Below are positions 42,101 through 49,714 of a stretch of 64,000 bases of DNA, one piece after another. How positions within the stretch are numbered: position 1 is the first letter of the stretch; the number at the start of each line of letters is the position of its first letter. The position numbers and the translations under genes are program-made. Under the pieces are notes generated by a model, which was not told the origin of the DNA, did not search any database, and saw only the letters and a list, made by a program, of their open reading frames with translations. This DNA is from Acidobacteriota bacterium (GTDB taxonomy: Bacteria; Acidobacteriota; Holophagae; Acanthopleuribacterales; Acanthopleuribacteraceae), in contig JAGQSC010000050.1 in NCBI GenBank assembly GCA_020439745.1, positions 310,001 to 374,000 on the forward strand. Reading direction: 5' to 3'.

Positions 42101-45100
42101 GACTCAGTTCTGTGTCCCATGGCATTAATCACCGAGGTGCGAAAACGGCCCACATGGTCGTACTCAAACTTCGTAACTCGTTCAGAGTTGCTCCCGCTTC
42201 GTATAACAGTCAATATGTTCCCGTACTCATCTCGCAGGTACCGAGTACTCGACTCGGAAGGTGTGCCAGGTTCAATAACTTCGCGCATCATCATTCGCGA
42301 GGCAGGATCGTAATCGAACGCGATGGTACGCGTGATTTCGCTTCCGCTTGTTGCGACAGACGTGACTGACGTTGATACCACACGCCCTAGAATCCAGGAG
42401 AGGGTATCGTTTGCGTATTTATGCTTTGTCGTTTGTACCGACCCCGTTGCAGAGCGCCGCTCCACCAACGTTGGGTTGCCGTACTCGTCGTATGCATACC
42501 TATGGGTAAATGCACGAACCGGCGACCCGTCGAGTTCATAACTCGTTGAATGGGTCATTTCGAGATAAGGGAAGTACGTAGTCGCCAGTTCATTTCGTCC
42601 AACACTTTTGCGCAGGGTGGTTGGCTCAACGACTTTACCGCTAATAATCATTCGAATTTCGTCGGCGAATCGTGCATGGACAACAGGAAATAACAGTCGT
42701 TCAATGAGTGCATTGCGACTCGCAAACCGCCTTACCCTACTGAGGGTAAACAGCCCTTCATTGACATCCTCGGCGACCGGTACGATCTCATCGCCCAGTT
42801 CCTTCCCTAGTCGGAAGTCGTGCGCTCTCACGTTCCAACTATTGGTCTGTTCGTATATCAGCTGACCGGCTTCAAGTCGTTTTTCGATTCGATGCACCTT
42901 CCCTTTAAAGGGATGCTCGCGAAGATAGTAGGTCGATGTTTGCGTATGAGTCACCTGGTCGGTCGCGTGTATAGCCGCAAATCCCGAGAACCCACGCCCA
43001 TACATATCCACTTTTAAACCTTCATACTGATAGCTTGTTCCGTTTAAGCCGCCAAGCCCATTTGAAACATGGCTTTGACTTACGACGATCACAGGGAAAC
43101 GGACATCCATTTCAGGAAATTCGGCACCTTGTTGAGGCGTGTATACATTCGGGTTTGTGATCGATTCGTATTGAATCTCAACTCTCGCACCATGTCCGTC
43201 AACAATTGACGTCACTAGGGACGGATTGGCCGGTGAAACGGAGACCCACGTACCGTCACCCGAGCACCCACCAAAATCAAGAATGGAATCGCCGTCAAAA
43301 TCGGCAACAATCCTTGGATTCTGAGGGACCGACCATCCCCGGGACGAACCGAAGTCTTGTGAGACGAGCTTCGGCTCTGAAAAAGATATGCCCATTGAGT
43401 ATGAAACGAATACACCTTTGTCAAAAAAACCGACGATATCACTCAGGCGGTCGCCATTCATGTCGGCACAAAGACGAACATGACCACCTATTTGCCATCC
43501 ACTGTCGTGGCCAAAGAAACTCAGACATCGTTTCGGCTGCGTGAAGACGGTTCCCGTAGAATACGCAACGTGAACGCCATCGTCACCGAATCCGACGATA
43601 TCGCTCAGCCCGTCACCATTCACATCCGCCAACAAACGAAGATGCTTCTCGCCTGTCCATCCAGATTGATGCCCAAATGAATCAGACCATTTAGATGTGT
43701 TAAGAAATCTTGAACCGTTGGACAATGCGACATATACACCGTTGTCGCCAAATCCCACGATGTCGGCCATGCCATCACCGTTGACATCCGAAAGCATTCG
43801 CGGGTGATTCTCAATTGTCCAATTCGTCACTGGCTGTGGTTGGTTTATGTCTTGCGGCGCGTCATTGCTGACAAGCGGGTCGACGTAGCTAAATTCCTTG
43901 TGCCACACCGTCGATTTCTCAAAGCGTGACCCGTAGTTTCGAGCCACACGAACGCCGTCATCCCCGAAACCTACGATATCGGGCCGCTTGTCACCGTTTA
44001 CATCCGCGAGCACTCGGTAGTAATTCAACTCGCTCCATTTTTCTTGTTTGCTACCAAACTCGTGAAGCCAGCTCGTCTCCTTAGCAAGGCTGTCCCCTTG
44101 GGATAACGCCACGTAGACATCCTTCTCCCCAAAGCCGATCACGTCGTCTTTACCGTCACTGTTGATGTCGGCAAAAAGGCATGGGTTCTTCGTCTGGTCC
44201 CAGTTCTTAAACGCTGCAAGCCAACGTTTGCCATCAACAAACTTTTCACCGTTGGAAAGCGCCACATAAACACCATCGGTGGCAACACCCACTAAATCAG
44301 CAAGACCATCGCCGTTAATGTCCGCAGCCACGCGGCGCCTGTCTTTCCATCTACTGGCACTAGAACCGAATTCAGTCGTCCAATGTTCATGGTCGTCAAA
44401 TTTGTCGCCTTGATCGTCCCAATTGATTAAAGACGGATTGAAGCACTCGCCAGAAGCGGCACATTGTTGTACCGACCCCAATCGAGGTATTGCCGTGCCT
44501 TCCGTTTCGTAGGAGAGTCGATACTCTTGGACAAGTTTTCCTTCGGTAGTTGTGCGAATCGTAGTTAGCAAATGGCCAACCGAGACGCGAGTGCCCCCAA
44601 CGAATCTTTCGATCGGCATTTCTCTTTTCACATATTCAAATTCAATGGCGTTGTACGGCTTCAATTGGGACCTGTGGTTGCCCGTGTATTCAATGCGCAG
44701 GGGTCGTATTACCCCTTCCTCATTTTGGTAGACAACCGTCAAGTAATTGCCGTTGGTGTCCGTAATTCGATTCACACCCCACGACAGTACGGAACCGCTC
44801 ACATGATCAACCGCTCGAGAATCTGACGTGATGCCGTACTCGATTTGAAGACCTGCTGGAGTCTTCACGGTGAAGGACTGAGGTCCTGATCCTTGCCTTC
44901 CATGTGCCTCCACGCGAACAAAGGACTCATTTTCGGTCCGATAAATGGAACCGTCTTCACCTTCAACACCCACCACGCAAACTAGCAATTGTCCATCTAA
45001 ACTGAAGCGATCGATTACGTCGAAATCAATAGGATCCCAGGTTCCATGTTGCGAGTAGGTCGAAGGAGCTCGACTGATCGTGGATAGTCCGGCCAACGAC

Positions 45101-45333
45101 CATTTTGGACCCAAAATGGTCTCACCGGCCTTGCTATCGTAAGCAATAGACAGTTCCGGCTCCAGATTGCTCCCTGGCGGCACATCAATCTTGATCAAGT
45201 AAAGCGCCGAGCCCATTTCATTCACTGAGAATGTCCCAGGCGTATAGCCGACGGTCCCATCTGCTGATTTTGAGTTACTGACGACACAGAACATAAGTAG
45301 TAAGGTCCGAACAATACGATTTGGTAATCTCAA
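39142..45333 (-). CDS. SpvB/FG-GAP/RHS toxin-like protein (TcB-type)
   Basis: This encodes 2063 residues from a TTG at 45333 with GAGGAG six bases upstream, giving a signal-like start (RLPNRIVRTLLLMFCVVSNS). Residues 30-330 are SpvB-like ('YTPGTFSVNEMGSALYLIKI', 'LEPELSIAYDSKAGETILGP'). Seven FG-GAP units of the form 'D(V/I)NGDGxxDIVGFGDDGV' follow at about 330-690, fitting a seven-bladed propeller. From about 960 to 1760 are YD/RHS repeats ('YEYDALGQLTRRSNPYRPGE', 'FEYDAVGNLVAMKDSQGNVT'), ending in the hallmark 'NRYAYAFNNPLVFNDPTG'. The last 275 residues are a variable tip with two Gly/Ala-rich hydrophobic stretches and a terminal domain containing 'NSHAVLHDSLL'. The cocoon-plus-tip layout matches polymorphic toxins; the toxin activity is not identified. 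Confidence 0.88.
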   Translation of the reverse strand: MRLPNRIVRTLLLMFCVVSNSKSADGTVGYTPGTFSVNEMGSALYLIKIDVPPGSNLEPELSIAYDSKAGETILGPKWSLAGLSTISRAPSTYSQHGTWDPIDFDVIDRFSLDGQLLVCVVGVEGEDGSIYRTENESFVRVEAHGRQGSGPQSFTVKTPAGLQIEYGITSDSRAVDHVSGSVLSWGVNRITDTNGNYLTVVYQNEEGVIRPLRIEYTGNHRSQLKPYNAIEFEYVKREMPIERFVGGTRVSVGHLLTTIRTTTEGKLVQEYRLSYETEGTAIPRLGSVQQCAASGECFNPSLINWDDQGDKFDDHEHWTTEFGSSASRWKDRRRVAADINGDGLADLVGVATDGVYVALSNGEKFVDGKRWLAAFKNWDQTKNPCLFADINSDGKDDVIGFGEKDVYVALSQGDSLAKETSWLHEFGSKQEKWSELNYYRVLADVNGDKRPDIVGFGDDGVRVARNYGSRFEKSTVWHKEFSYVDPLVSNDAPQDINQPQPVTNWTIENHPRMLSDVNGDGMADIVGFGDNGVYVALSNGSRFLNTSKWSDSFGHQSGWTGEKHLRLLADVNGDGLSDIVGFGDDGVHVAYSTGTVFTQPKRCLSFFGHDSGWQIGGHVRLCADMNGDRLSDIVGFFDKGVFVSYSMGISFSEPKLVSQDFGSSRGWSVPQNPRIVADFDGDSILDFGGCSGDGTWVSVSPANPSLVTSIVDGHGARVEIQYESITNPNVYTPQQGAEFPEMDVRFPVIVVSQSHVSNGLGGLNGTSYQYEGLKVDMYGRGFSGFAAIHATDQVTHTQTSTYYLREHPFKGKVHRIEKRLEAGQLIYEQTNSWNVRAHDFRLGKELGDEIVPVAEDVNEGLFTLSRVRRFASRNALIERLLFPVVHARFADEIRMIISGKVVEPTTLRKSVGRNELATTYFPYLEMTHSTSYELDGSPVRAFTHRYAYDEYGNPTLVERRSATGSVQTTKHKYANDTLSWILGRVVSTSVTSVATSGSEITRTIAFDYDPASRMMMREVIEPGTPSESSTRYLRDEYGNILTVIRSGSNSERVTKFEYDHVGRFRTSVINAMGHRTESQWDSRFGLLVSRVDPNGNTERWSYDGFGRQTQYEAPDGFTKSQSLRFSKDDRNIRYQATTRDNNGIVVVSSFDVRDNVVLEQMSAPDTQTITIEYEYDALGQLTRRSNPYRPGETPQYKSIQYDVLMRPVAEVSTSGAKDTITYQGLRTQIENSKAEMSSLVRDEFNRIKATIDEAGQTTNFEYDAVGNLVAMKDSQGNVTAIDYDSLGRVVTHHDPIMGETRFEYDAFGQPVRMTDAAGNVTRFSYDAIGRLVERKELDHIGRWTYDLSENGIGLLSEAHMNSTFSETFRYDKRSRLISKTTRVDSVDYEFKTSYGKFGKPKTLTYPSGFSIDYGYDSFGRTQEVRDAKSGRMLWKAQDRDENGKITEELFGNGIRVTYGYETAENWLSEFRVDSGAGPLIDEHIERDSLGLPTQIRDRIKNASTLYQYDSLKRLTRVQPEQSDPTEYAYDELGRMMKNTDEGTFVYDQGRLVSILDKTTGTPRVEYEYDAKGNRTRSGDIHIQYSTFNKPIKIQKKGRTYTFAYGPDRQRYKLALTVREPWNDKNYHATTILSKVYVGPLYEEVDTPEAKFSVHRIAAGARLVAITEIEETHSPVVTTSSSFFVHFGPLGSIEAMTDSSGNAAYANNSTVWGQQTSNRRHLPVLDRGFGGHEELYDVRLVHMDGRVYDPQSCQFLTPDPYLQSPEISQNLNRYAYAFNNPLVFNDPTGLFLDGLFKAIGDFLGKYGKIIVAVVVAAVVVYATGGIGSGVSGAILTGALSGAVASGTYTALSGGSFSDVLSSAATGAFYGAVTGGVTYGLQTGIPSWGASTREGVSMGGRIAIEGGRIAGAGVLGGLISESQGGTFQQGFERSALMATAWSLYKITTTSEHNPDGVNPTLERADQPSEVKAGNDTMPVNPRANHIGNGWSQKGDPPWFAEGQTGSKVLNVVPGMNSHAVLHDSLLAQGLTSSYQLWNLSQAVIVVNYAAIGWQYAPAYLSIDQN

Positions 45334-45343
45334 AATCATCTCC

Positions 45344-45487
45344 TCAAATCCCATCTCGCCAAGGGTCAATGACAAGCAACTCTAGAACCGAGCGTTTCGT
45401 GATGACCAGATGGATCTCGCTCATGCCATCTTCGCCGAAACGATCCACTGTTCGGATTTTGCCGATGAGGGTGCCTAGAAGGGCCAA
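45344..45487 (-). CDS. Small 47-residue gene upstream of the RHS gene
   Basis: A TTG at 45487 preceded, seven bases away, by GAGGAG opens a 47-residue frame (start MALLGTLIGKIRTVDRFGED; centre 'MSEIHLVITKRSVLELLVID'). Its TGA stop is followed directly by the GAGGAG that serves the RHS TTG start 10 bases later, so the two would be translationally coupled. The protein reads naturally, with a beta-strand-like middle, but the family is unknown. It could be a leader or regulatory peptide or a small partner of the RHS protein. Upstream sequence is AT-rich and contains TTGACA (45520-45525). Confidence 0.45.
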   Translation of the reverse strand: MALLGTLIGKIRTVDRFGEDGMSEIHLVITKRSVLELLVIDPWRDGI

Positions 45488-45616
45488 TTCAAGACTCCTC
45501 TGGTTTTAGGTTTTTCGCAGCTTTGTCAAACCAATTGTAGCTTAACAAAATAGCAAATAAAACGACTGTGTCGCTCTTCAACTCCGCGTTTCCATTGACG
45601 TTCCGCCCAACCAGGG

Positions 45617-46165
45617 TTACATTCCCCCAACCACCTCACGCAACCGCACCCACGAGAGCCCCTCCCCTCCAAGCTGCTGGACGCGTGACAGTGACATGGT
45701 CTTCTGGTCACCCAACGCATCCAGTTGTTGGGTGGGCACCACCCAAAACCACCAGGCGCTTAGATCCAATGGATTCAGACGTTTGGGGTCCCTCTCCATG
45801 TGCATGGCGAACACGTAGCTGTCCGCATGGCGTTTCGGTTCCCCAACATATTTACCGGCCTCCGTATCAAATATACGGGACTTGGCGATGGTGAACGACA
45901 CCTGTCTGCCTGGCGTGTCACGCCAGCTCTGCAGGTACCCGGACGATTTCACCTCCAGCTTCAACCCCTTCTTGGTGGTCAAGTCATAGGTCGCCCAAGG
46001 GTCACGCACGCCATCCAAAACACCGGCCGCATGGGCCACTAGAAACTCAGCCAACACCCCGCGAATCGTGTTGTTGGTCAAATCCGAAAACGCCCAACGC
46101 CAAAAATCCAACACTGAGGGTGCGGCCTCGCCGAAAAACTGCTCGTCACCGGAATAGTGGTTCAT
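45617..46165 (-). CDS. PD-(D/E)XK-like nuclease-fold protein
   Basis: This encodes 182 residues from the ATG at 46165; the frame extends upstream but that part overlaps the next gene. 'VLDFWRWAFSDLTNNTIRGV' then 'LAEFLVAHAAG' precedes the motif Asp61 ... Glu71-Val-Lys73 ('YDLTTKKGLKLEVKSSGYLQ'). This matches the D-x(n)-E-x-K active site of the PD-(D/E)XK superfamily (restriction endonucleases, Holliday resolvases). It overlaps the upstream 118-residue gene by four bases (ATGA type), so they are coupled. The similar position in many genomes next to restriction systems is from memory and untested. DNA cleavage is inferred. Confidence 0.72.
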   Translation of the reverse strand: MNHYSGDEQFFGEAAPSVLDFWRWAFSDLTNNTIRGVLAEFLVAHAAGVLDGVRDPWATYDLTTKKGLKLEVKSSGYLQSWRDTPGRQVSFTIAKSRIFDTEAGKYVGEPKRHADSYVFAMHMERDPKRLNPLDLSAWWFWVVPTQQLDALGDQKTMSLSRVQQLGGEGLSWVRLREVVGGM

Positions 46166-46518
46166 CTTGGCCTCCCTGCCTCGAACGGCGCTTCCTGTTC
46201 GCCGTGACGTACCCACGCACCTCGCATCTGCCATTGATCTTGGTGCCGATACAGTGTCGTCGCAAGCCCCATCACATCGGGAAACTGAGCCGTGAACCGG
46301 CACAACCAATCCAGGTCATCGACATATAAGCCAGGCCGGTTGTTCTTGCGGCATTTCCATTCGTGGATCAGCAAAGGTGTGTGTACCGCCTGAAACTGCG
46401 CATCAAACACACTGTGAACCCCGTCAGGCCAAATCACCAGGTCCTTACAAACCAATTTCTTTCCTGGCTTGTCTCGCGTCACCTGACGAACCGCGCTCTC
46501 CATCACCACCTGACTCAT
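46162..46518 (-). CDS. Unknown partner of the PD-(D/E)XK-like gene
   Basis: This encodes 118 residues from ATG 46518; ATG 46503 with AGGTGGTG upstream is an equally good start. It has no signal peptide or membrane helix. The sequence has a clear mixed alpha/beta pattern ('KKLVCKDLVIWPDGVHSVFD', 'LYVDDLDWLCRFTAQFPDVM', 'LATTLYRHQDQWQMRGAWVR') and many Trp, His and Arg residues. I do not know the family. The 4-base overlap and shared strand with the nuclease-like gene suggest a two-component unit. It is divergent from the ATPase at 46674. Confidence 0.65.
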   Translation of the reverse strand: MSQVVMESAVRQVTRDKPGKKLVCKDLVIWPDGVHSVFDAQFQAVHTPLLIHEWKCRKNNRPGLYVDDLDWLCRFTAQFPDVMGLATTLYRHQDQWQMRGAWVRHGEQEAPFEAGRPR

Positions 46519-46673
46519 GTAAATTGCATTATCGGCAATGCCTAGCTGAATTTTTCCGTAGATACAGGTATATTCAAAAGAATTCTACATTGGTGATAAT
46601 CACACGAAGACATCATGATTGTTTTCAGAAAGCAAATCAAACAAATGGCATCTGCCCGATGAGAGTGAATGAT

Positions 46674-48731
46674 ATGACATCAAACTTCGATCGAATGATA
46701 TCAAGACATCAAGAACTAACTGCACATTTGGGTTCCAGATTGAGGTACTTCCTAGATGTTACGGTTGGAAGCGGCCATGACGTATCACTTCATCGAAGAG
46801 CCACTCAATCGCAATTCTGTTCTTACTTTTCATATGAAGGCGCATTGGACGCCAGCTCATTCGATTTGGTGTCCGCGCTACCCGAACAGAGTTTGAGCAT
46901 GCTAGTAACGCGTTCAATCAAAGCGCGAATTGGCTGGTACCTTGACCAAGTCGAGATACTGAATAAGGGTCAGGCATTTGACGTTGGCGATGTCGCCAAA
47001 ATGCAAACTACGGGTCTCAATGAGCCAAAGAGAATGGCCTCATTTTTAGTTGGCCAAGAAACTGAGCGACTTATTGCTGAAACAACGACTCGTTTTCGTG
47101 CTGAGGTGTTCAATGTCCCTCCAACCACTTACTCCGAGATCAATCCTTGGATACGTCGTCTTCCCACGTTCGACCCCGAAGTTTTAGGGCACGCTCTCTT
47201 TCTCGCTGCAAATGGTCCGAGCGATGAAGTGCTTGGTCGATTGTGTTCACTTTTAGATGAATGCAACTCGACAAAAAATGGAAATAATGCAAAAAAGGGC
47301 TTGGACTTCTTAAGCAGCCATAGCTGGATTTTGTCTTTGTTAGTCGAGTATTTCCCGGATCAAAACCATATCGTGCCTAATGATGTTTTAAAACATGCCG
47401 AAGAGTGGCTATCACGAATTCGGACCAAAAAGCCAGACCTTGAGAAGCCACTAATCAATTCCAGCTTCGATGCAACAGTTTCAATCGAATTGTGGTCTGT
47501 TCAACACTTGTTTGATGAACGATGGGTCGAGCTACATTTATTGCTGAATTGTGTTGATATTCTTTACTGGTGCCTCGACAAACTCATCGACACGAGCACA
47601 ATCACGAAAAAACTGACCGACCTAATCGTGGATTTGGTCGTCGAGCCCCCAATGGAGCAAGATATCTATTGGCAAGCACTTAGGCTTCGCGTTCTCAACA
47701 ACTACTTAATAAAAATTCTATGGCACGCTTATTGGTTGGAATGTAAAGACAAGCAGCTCACGCTCCCGAAATTTCCAGAGCAAGAAACAGCCGATGTTGC
47801 TTTTTTGAAGGATCAATATACAAGAAACTCTATTGATCTAACTCAGTTGAAAAACAGGGACCAGTGGTCAGGCAAAGACACGGACTATTTCCACAAATTG
47901 GAATCCATTGGAGATCGACTTCAGAAACACCGGGCCAAAGCTCTAGGAGTCTTCAACGGAACGACTCAGCGACCGTATTCAATACTTGTTTCTTCACCAC
48001 CGGGAGAGGGCAAAAGCTACTTGGCAGGATGTCTATCATCCTATTATTGCTCGGACAAAGAAGAAGGTCAGATAACGAAAATAGACTGTGCAAGATTCGG
48101 CTCTCTTGACGAGATGATGGAGGAATTGAAAATACAGGTTGGGGCAGCAAACGAAAAGTTAAAAAAAGGGACTCCAATGTCAGTTTTTATTGACGAAATA
48201 GATCGGTTTGAGGACGACGGTGTTTACGCTCGGATGTTGCCATTTCTTTGGGACAAAGATCTCGGAGAAATCAAAAGACCACAACTTAATGAGGAGAAAG
48301 CTGATGTCGACGATGGTGCACCGAATTTTAAGGACCGGAGCCTGTTGGTTCTTGTCGCCTCAAGTAAAGACAGAACATGTAACGATTTTGTCACTAGGCT
48401 ACAAACATCTCCAAAAATAAAGAAGGGACGTGATTTCTTATCGAGAATTGACGAACAAATAGATCTCCCAGGTATTTCTGGTTCAAGCCAGATCGGAGCG
48501 CGAATTCTATCCGCAATAGTAAACCTCGAGTTTTACCTTGTCGGCACAACAAAAAGCGAGCTCAAATCCGTCTTGTTCAAGAAAATTGTAACTGCAGCCG
48601 CCTTGAATCTAGCCTTATCAAGCAATCGAGCCATGACAAAATGGATAGGTTCCATCGACCTACAAGGCGAAGAGGTTCCCAGTCCAAAGGCACTGAGCGA
48701 TGTTGTCAATCGCGCACTATTTCAAATGTAA
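46674..48731 (+). CDS. AAA-type P-loop ATPase of a possible defence system
   Basis: This encodes 685 residues from ATG 46674 (ATG 46659 also possible). A frame extension back to 46377 overlaps the divergent gene and is rejected. The N-terminal 420 residues are helical and not recognised. The ATPase core holds Walker A 'SSPPGEGKSYL' (around residues 442-450) and Walker B 'SVFIDEIDRF' (around 503-510). It then has a long Asp/Lys-rich insertion and a sensor-like segment ('LLVLVASSKDRTC'). A C-terminal region ends in 'ALSDVVNRALFQM'. The gene is visibly AT-richer than the flanking chromosome. It is followed after 20 bp by a radical SAM gene on the same strand, with which it forms an operon. It could remodel or regulate a protein or nucleic-acid partner. 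Confidence 0.85.
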   Translation: MTSNFDRMISRHQELTAHLGSRLRYFLDVTVGSGHDVSLHRRATQSQFCSYFSYEGALDASSFDLVSALPEQSLSMLVTRSIKARIGWYLDQVEILNKGQAFDVGDVAKMQTTGLNEPKRMASFLVGQETERLIAETTTRFRAEVFNVPPTTYSEINPWIRRLPTFDPEVLGHALFLAANGPSDEVLGRLCSLLDECNSTKNGNNAKKGLDFLSSHSWILSLLVEYFPDQNHIVPNDVLKHAEEWLSRIRTKKPDLEKPLINSSFDATVSIELWSVQHLFDERWVELHLLLNCVDILYWCLDKLIDTSTITKKLTDLIVDLVVEPPMEQDIYWQALRLRVLNNYLIKILWHAYWLECKDKQLTLPKFPEQETADVAFLKDQYTRNSIDLTQLKNRDQWSGKDTDYFHKLESIGDRLQKHRAKALGVFNGTTQRPYSILVSSPPGEGKSYLAGCLSSYYCSDKEEGQITKIDCARFGSLDEMMEELKIQVGAANEKLKKGTPMSVFIDEIDRFEDDGVYARMLPFLWDKDLGEIKRPQLNEEKADVDDGAPNFKDRSLLVLVASSKDRTCNDFVTRLQTSPKIKKGRDFLSRIDEQIDLPGISGSSQIGARILSAIVNLEFYLVGTTKSELKSVLFKKIVTAAALNLALSSNRAMTKWIGSIDLQGEEVPSPKALSDVVNRALFQM

Positions 48732-48751
48732 ATCCAGCACAGAATAGGCAG

Positions 48752-49714
48752 ATGACTGAGCATCTAAGTACAATTGTCGAAAAATTTCCTAATAGACCCG
48801 AGAAATTGATTATTGATCTCTGGAATCTTTGCAATTTTGAATGTCTACACTGCAGCCAAAGCTCCAGCCCCTACGAACCAAAAGACGATTTAGGATTGCC
48901 CCGATTCAAGGCTTTAGTTAGCGATGTCTGTAGGTATGGAATTGAGGAAATCACAATCGCAGGTGGCGAGCCCACAATCCATCAAAACTTGGGTGCATTT
49001 ATTACGCACGCACGCACTCACGGTCTGAAGGTTGGTATTATCAGCAATGGCTGGAAGATTGACGGCCAATACGCGAAGAAACTTCAGGCTTGGGGTTGCA
49101 ATGAAGTGGCACTGAGTTTGTATGGAGATAGTCCCAGGACCCACGACAGAATCACACAACGTTTTCGGTCATTTGACCGACTTTTGTCAGCAGCTCAAGC
49201 TATCCATTCCGAAGGCATTCAGTTGCGAATCAACCTAATTGTGACTTCGCTGATAGTGAACCGTATGAGATTGGTGTCCTTTTGGAAACGGGTCGCTGAA
49301 TTCGGGGCTTACTGGGTTCGCGTTTCCAACATTAGCCCGTTCGGAAGAGCCCTCAATCCAATAATCGATCTAGCAGCAGAGCCAAATGATTACATCAAAA
49401 CTCTGGAGTTCCTAAGCCACTGCAGTTTTCCATTTGATGTATGCATGTCTAAATATTACTTTCGGGAAGATGAGAAGCCCATTTGCCGCGACAAACTTGG
49501 ATCTTTTCCAGCAATCATGAATGATGGAACGGTTCATCCATGTTGCGTATTGTCTAGCTTCCCCAAAAAATGCTGGTCAAACGAAGAATTGGAAACACTG
49601 GCCTCTAGATCACAGTGTCCCCATTTACCTTCCGAAGTGAGTGGTTTTTCAATTGGGTGCCCGCTAGAATCGGTTACTTTCGATCACACCGAGGAATTCT
49701 CTGGTTTTGATTGA
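48752..49714 (+). CDS. Radical SAM protein with SPASM-like C-terminus
   Basis: This encodes 320 residues from ATG 48752; an extension upstream overlaps the ATPase gene and is rejected. The iron-sulfur motif C-x3-C-x2-C is Cys27, Cys31, Cys34 ('LWNLCNFECLHCSQSS'). 'EITIAGGEPTIHQNLGAFI' carries the G-G-E-P motif for SAM binding. 'LSLYGDSPRTHDRIT' is the usual strand 4/5 region. The C-terminus holds seven more cysteines ('PICRDKLGSFPAIMNDG', 'VHPCCVL', 'KKCWSNEE', 'SQCPHL', 'IGCPLESV'), like a SPASM/twitch auxiliary cluster. SPASM enzymes mostly modify ribosomal peptides or proteins, which suggests the neighbouring ATPase as target or helper. No precursor peptide is seen. The last 31 bases overlap the convergent nucleotidyltransferase gene. 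Confidence 0.88.
   Translation: MTEHLSTIVEKFPNRPEKLIIDLWNLCNFECLHCSQSSSPYEPKDDLGLPRFKALVSDVCRYGIEEITIAGGEPTIHQNLGAFITHARTHGLKVGIISNGWKIDGQYAKKLQAWGCNEVALSLYGDSPRTHDRITQRFRSFDRLLSAAQAIHSEGIQLRINLIVTSLIVNRMRLVSFWKRVAEFGAYWVRVSNISPFGRALNPIIDLAAEPNDYIKTLEFLSHCSFPFDVCMSKYYFREDEKPICRDKLGSFPAIMNDGTVHPCCVLSSFPKKCWSNEELETLASRSQCPHLPSEVSGFSIGCPLESVTFDHTEEFSGFD

Noticed and set aside
46593-46603. GTGATAATCAC palindrome between the divergent genes
   Set aside because: Only 11 bp in an AT-rich gap; such matches occur often by chance and no promoter element aligns with it.
46377-46673. N-terminal extension of the ATPase frame
   Set aside because: It is antisense to the 118-residue gene, has low-complexity Pro/Ser/His content and no ribosome-binding site; ATG 46674 is a better start.
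48752-49714. Prokaryotic viperin (antiviral radical SAM) assignment
   Set aside because: The cluster motif context and the cysteine-rich C-terminal tail look like SPASM enzymes, not viperins, which lack such a tail.
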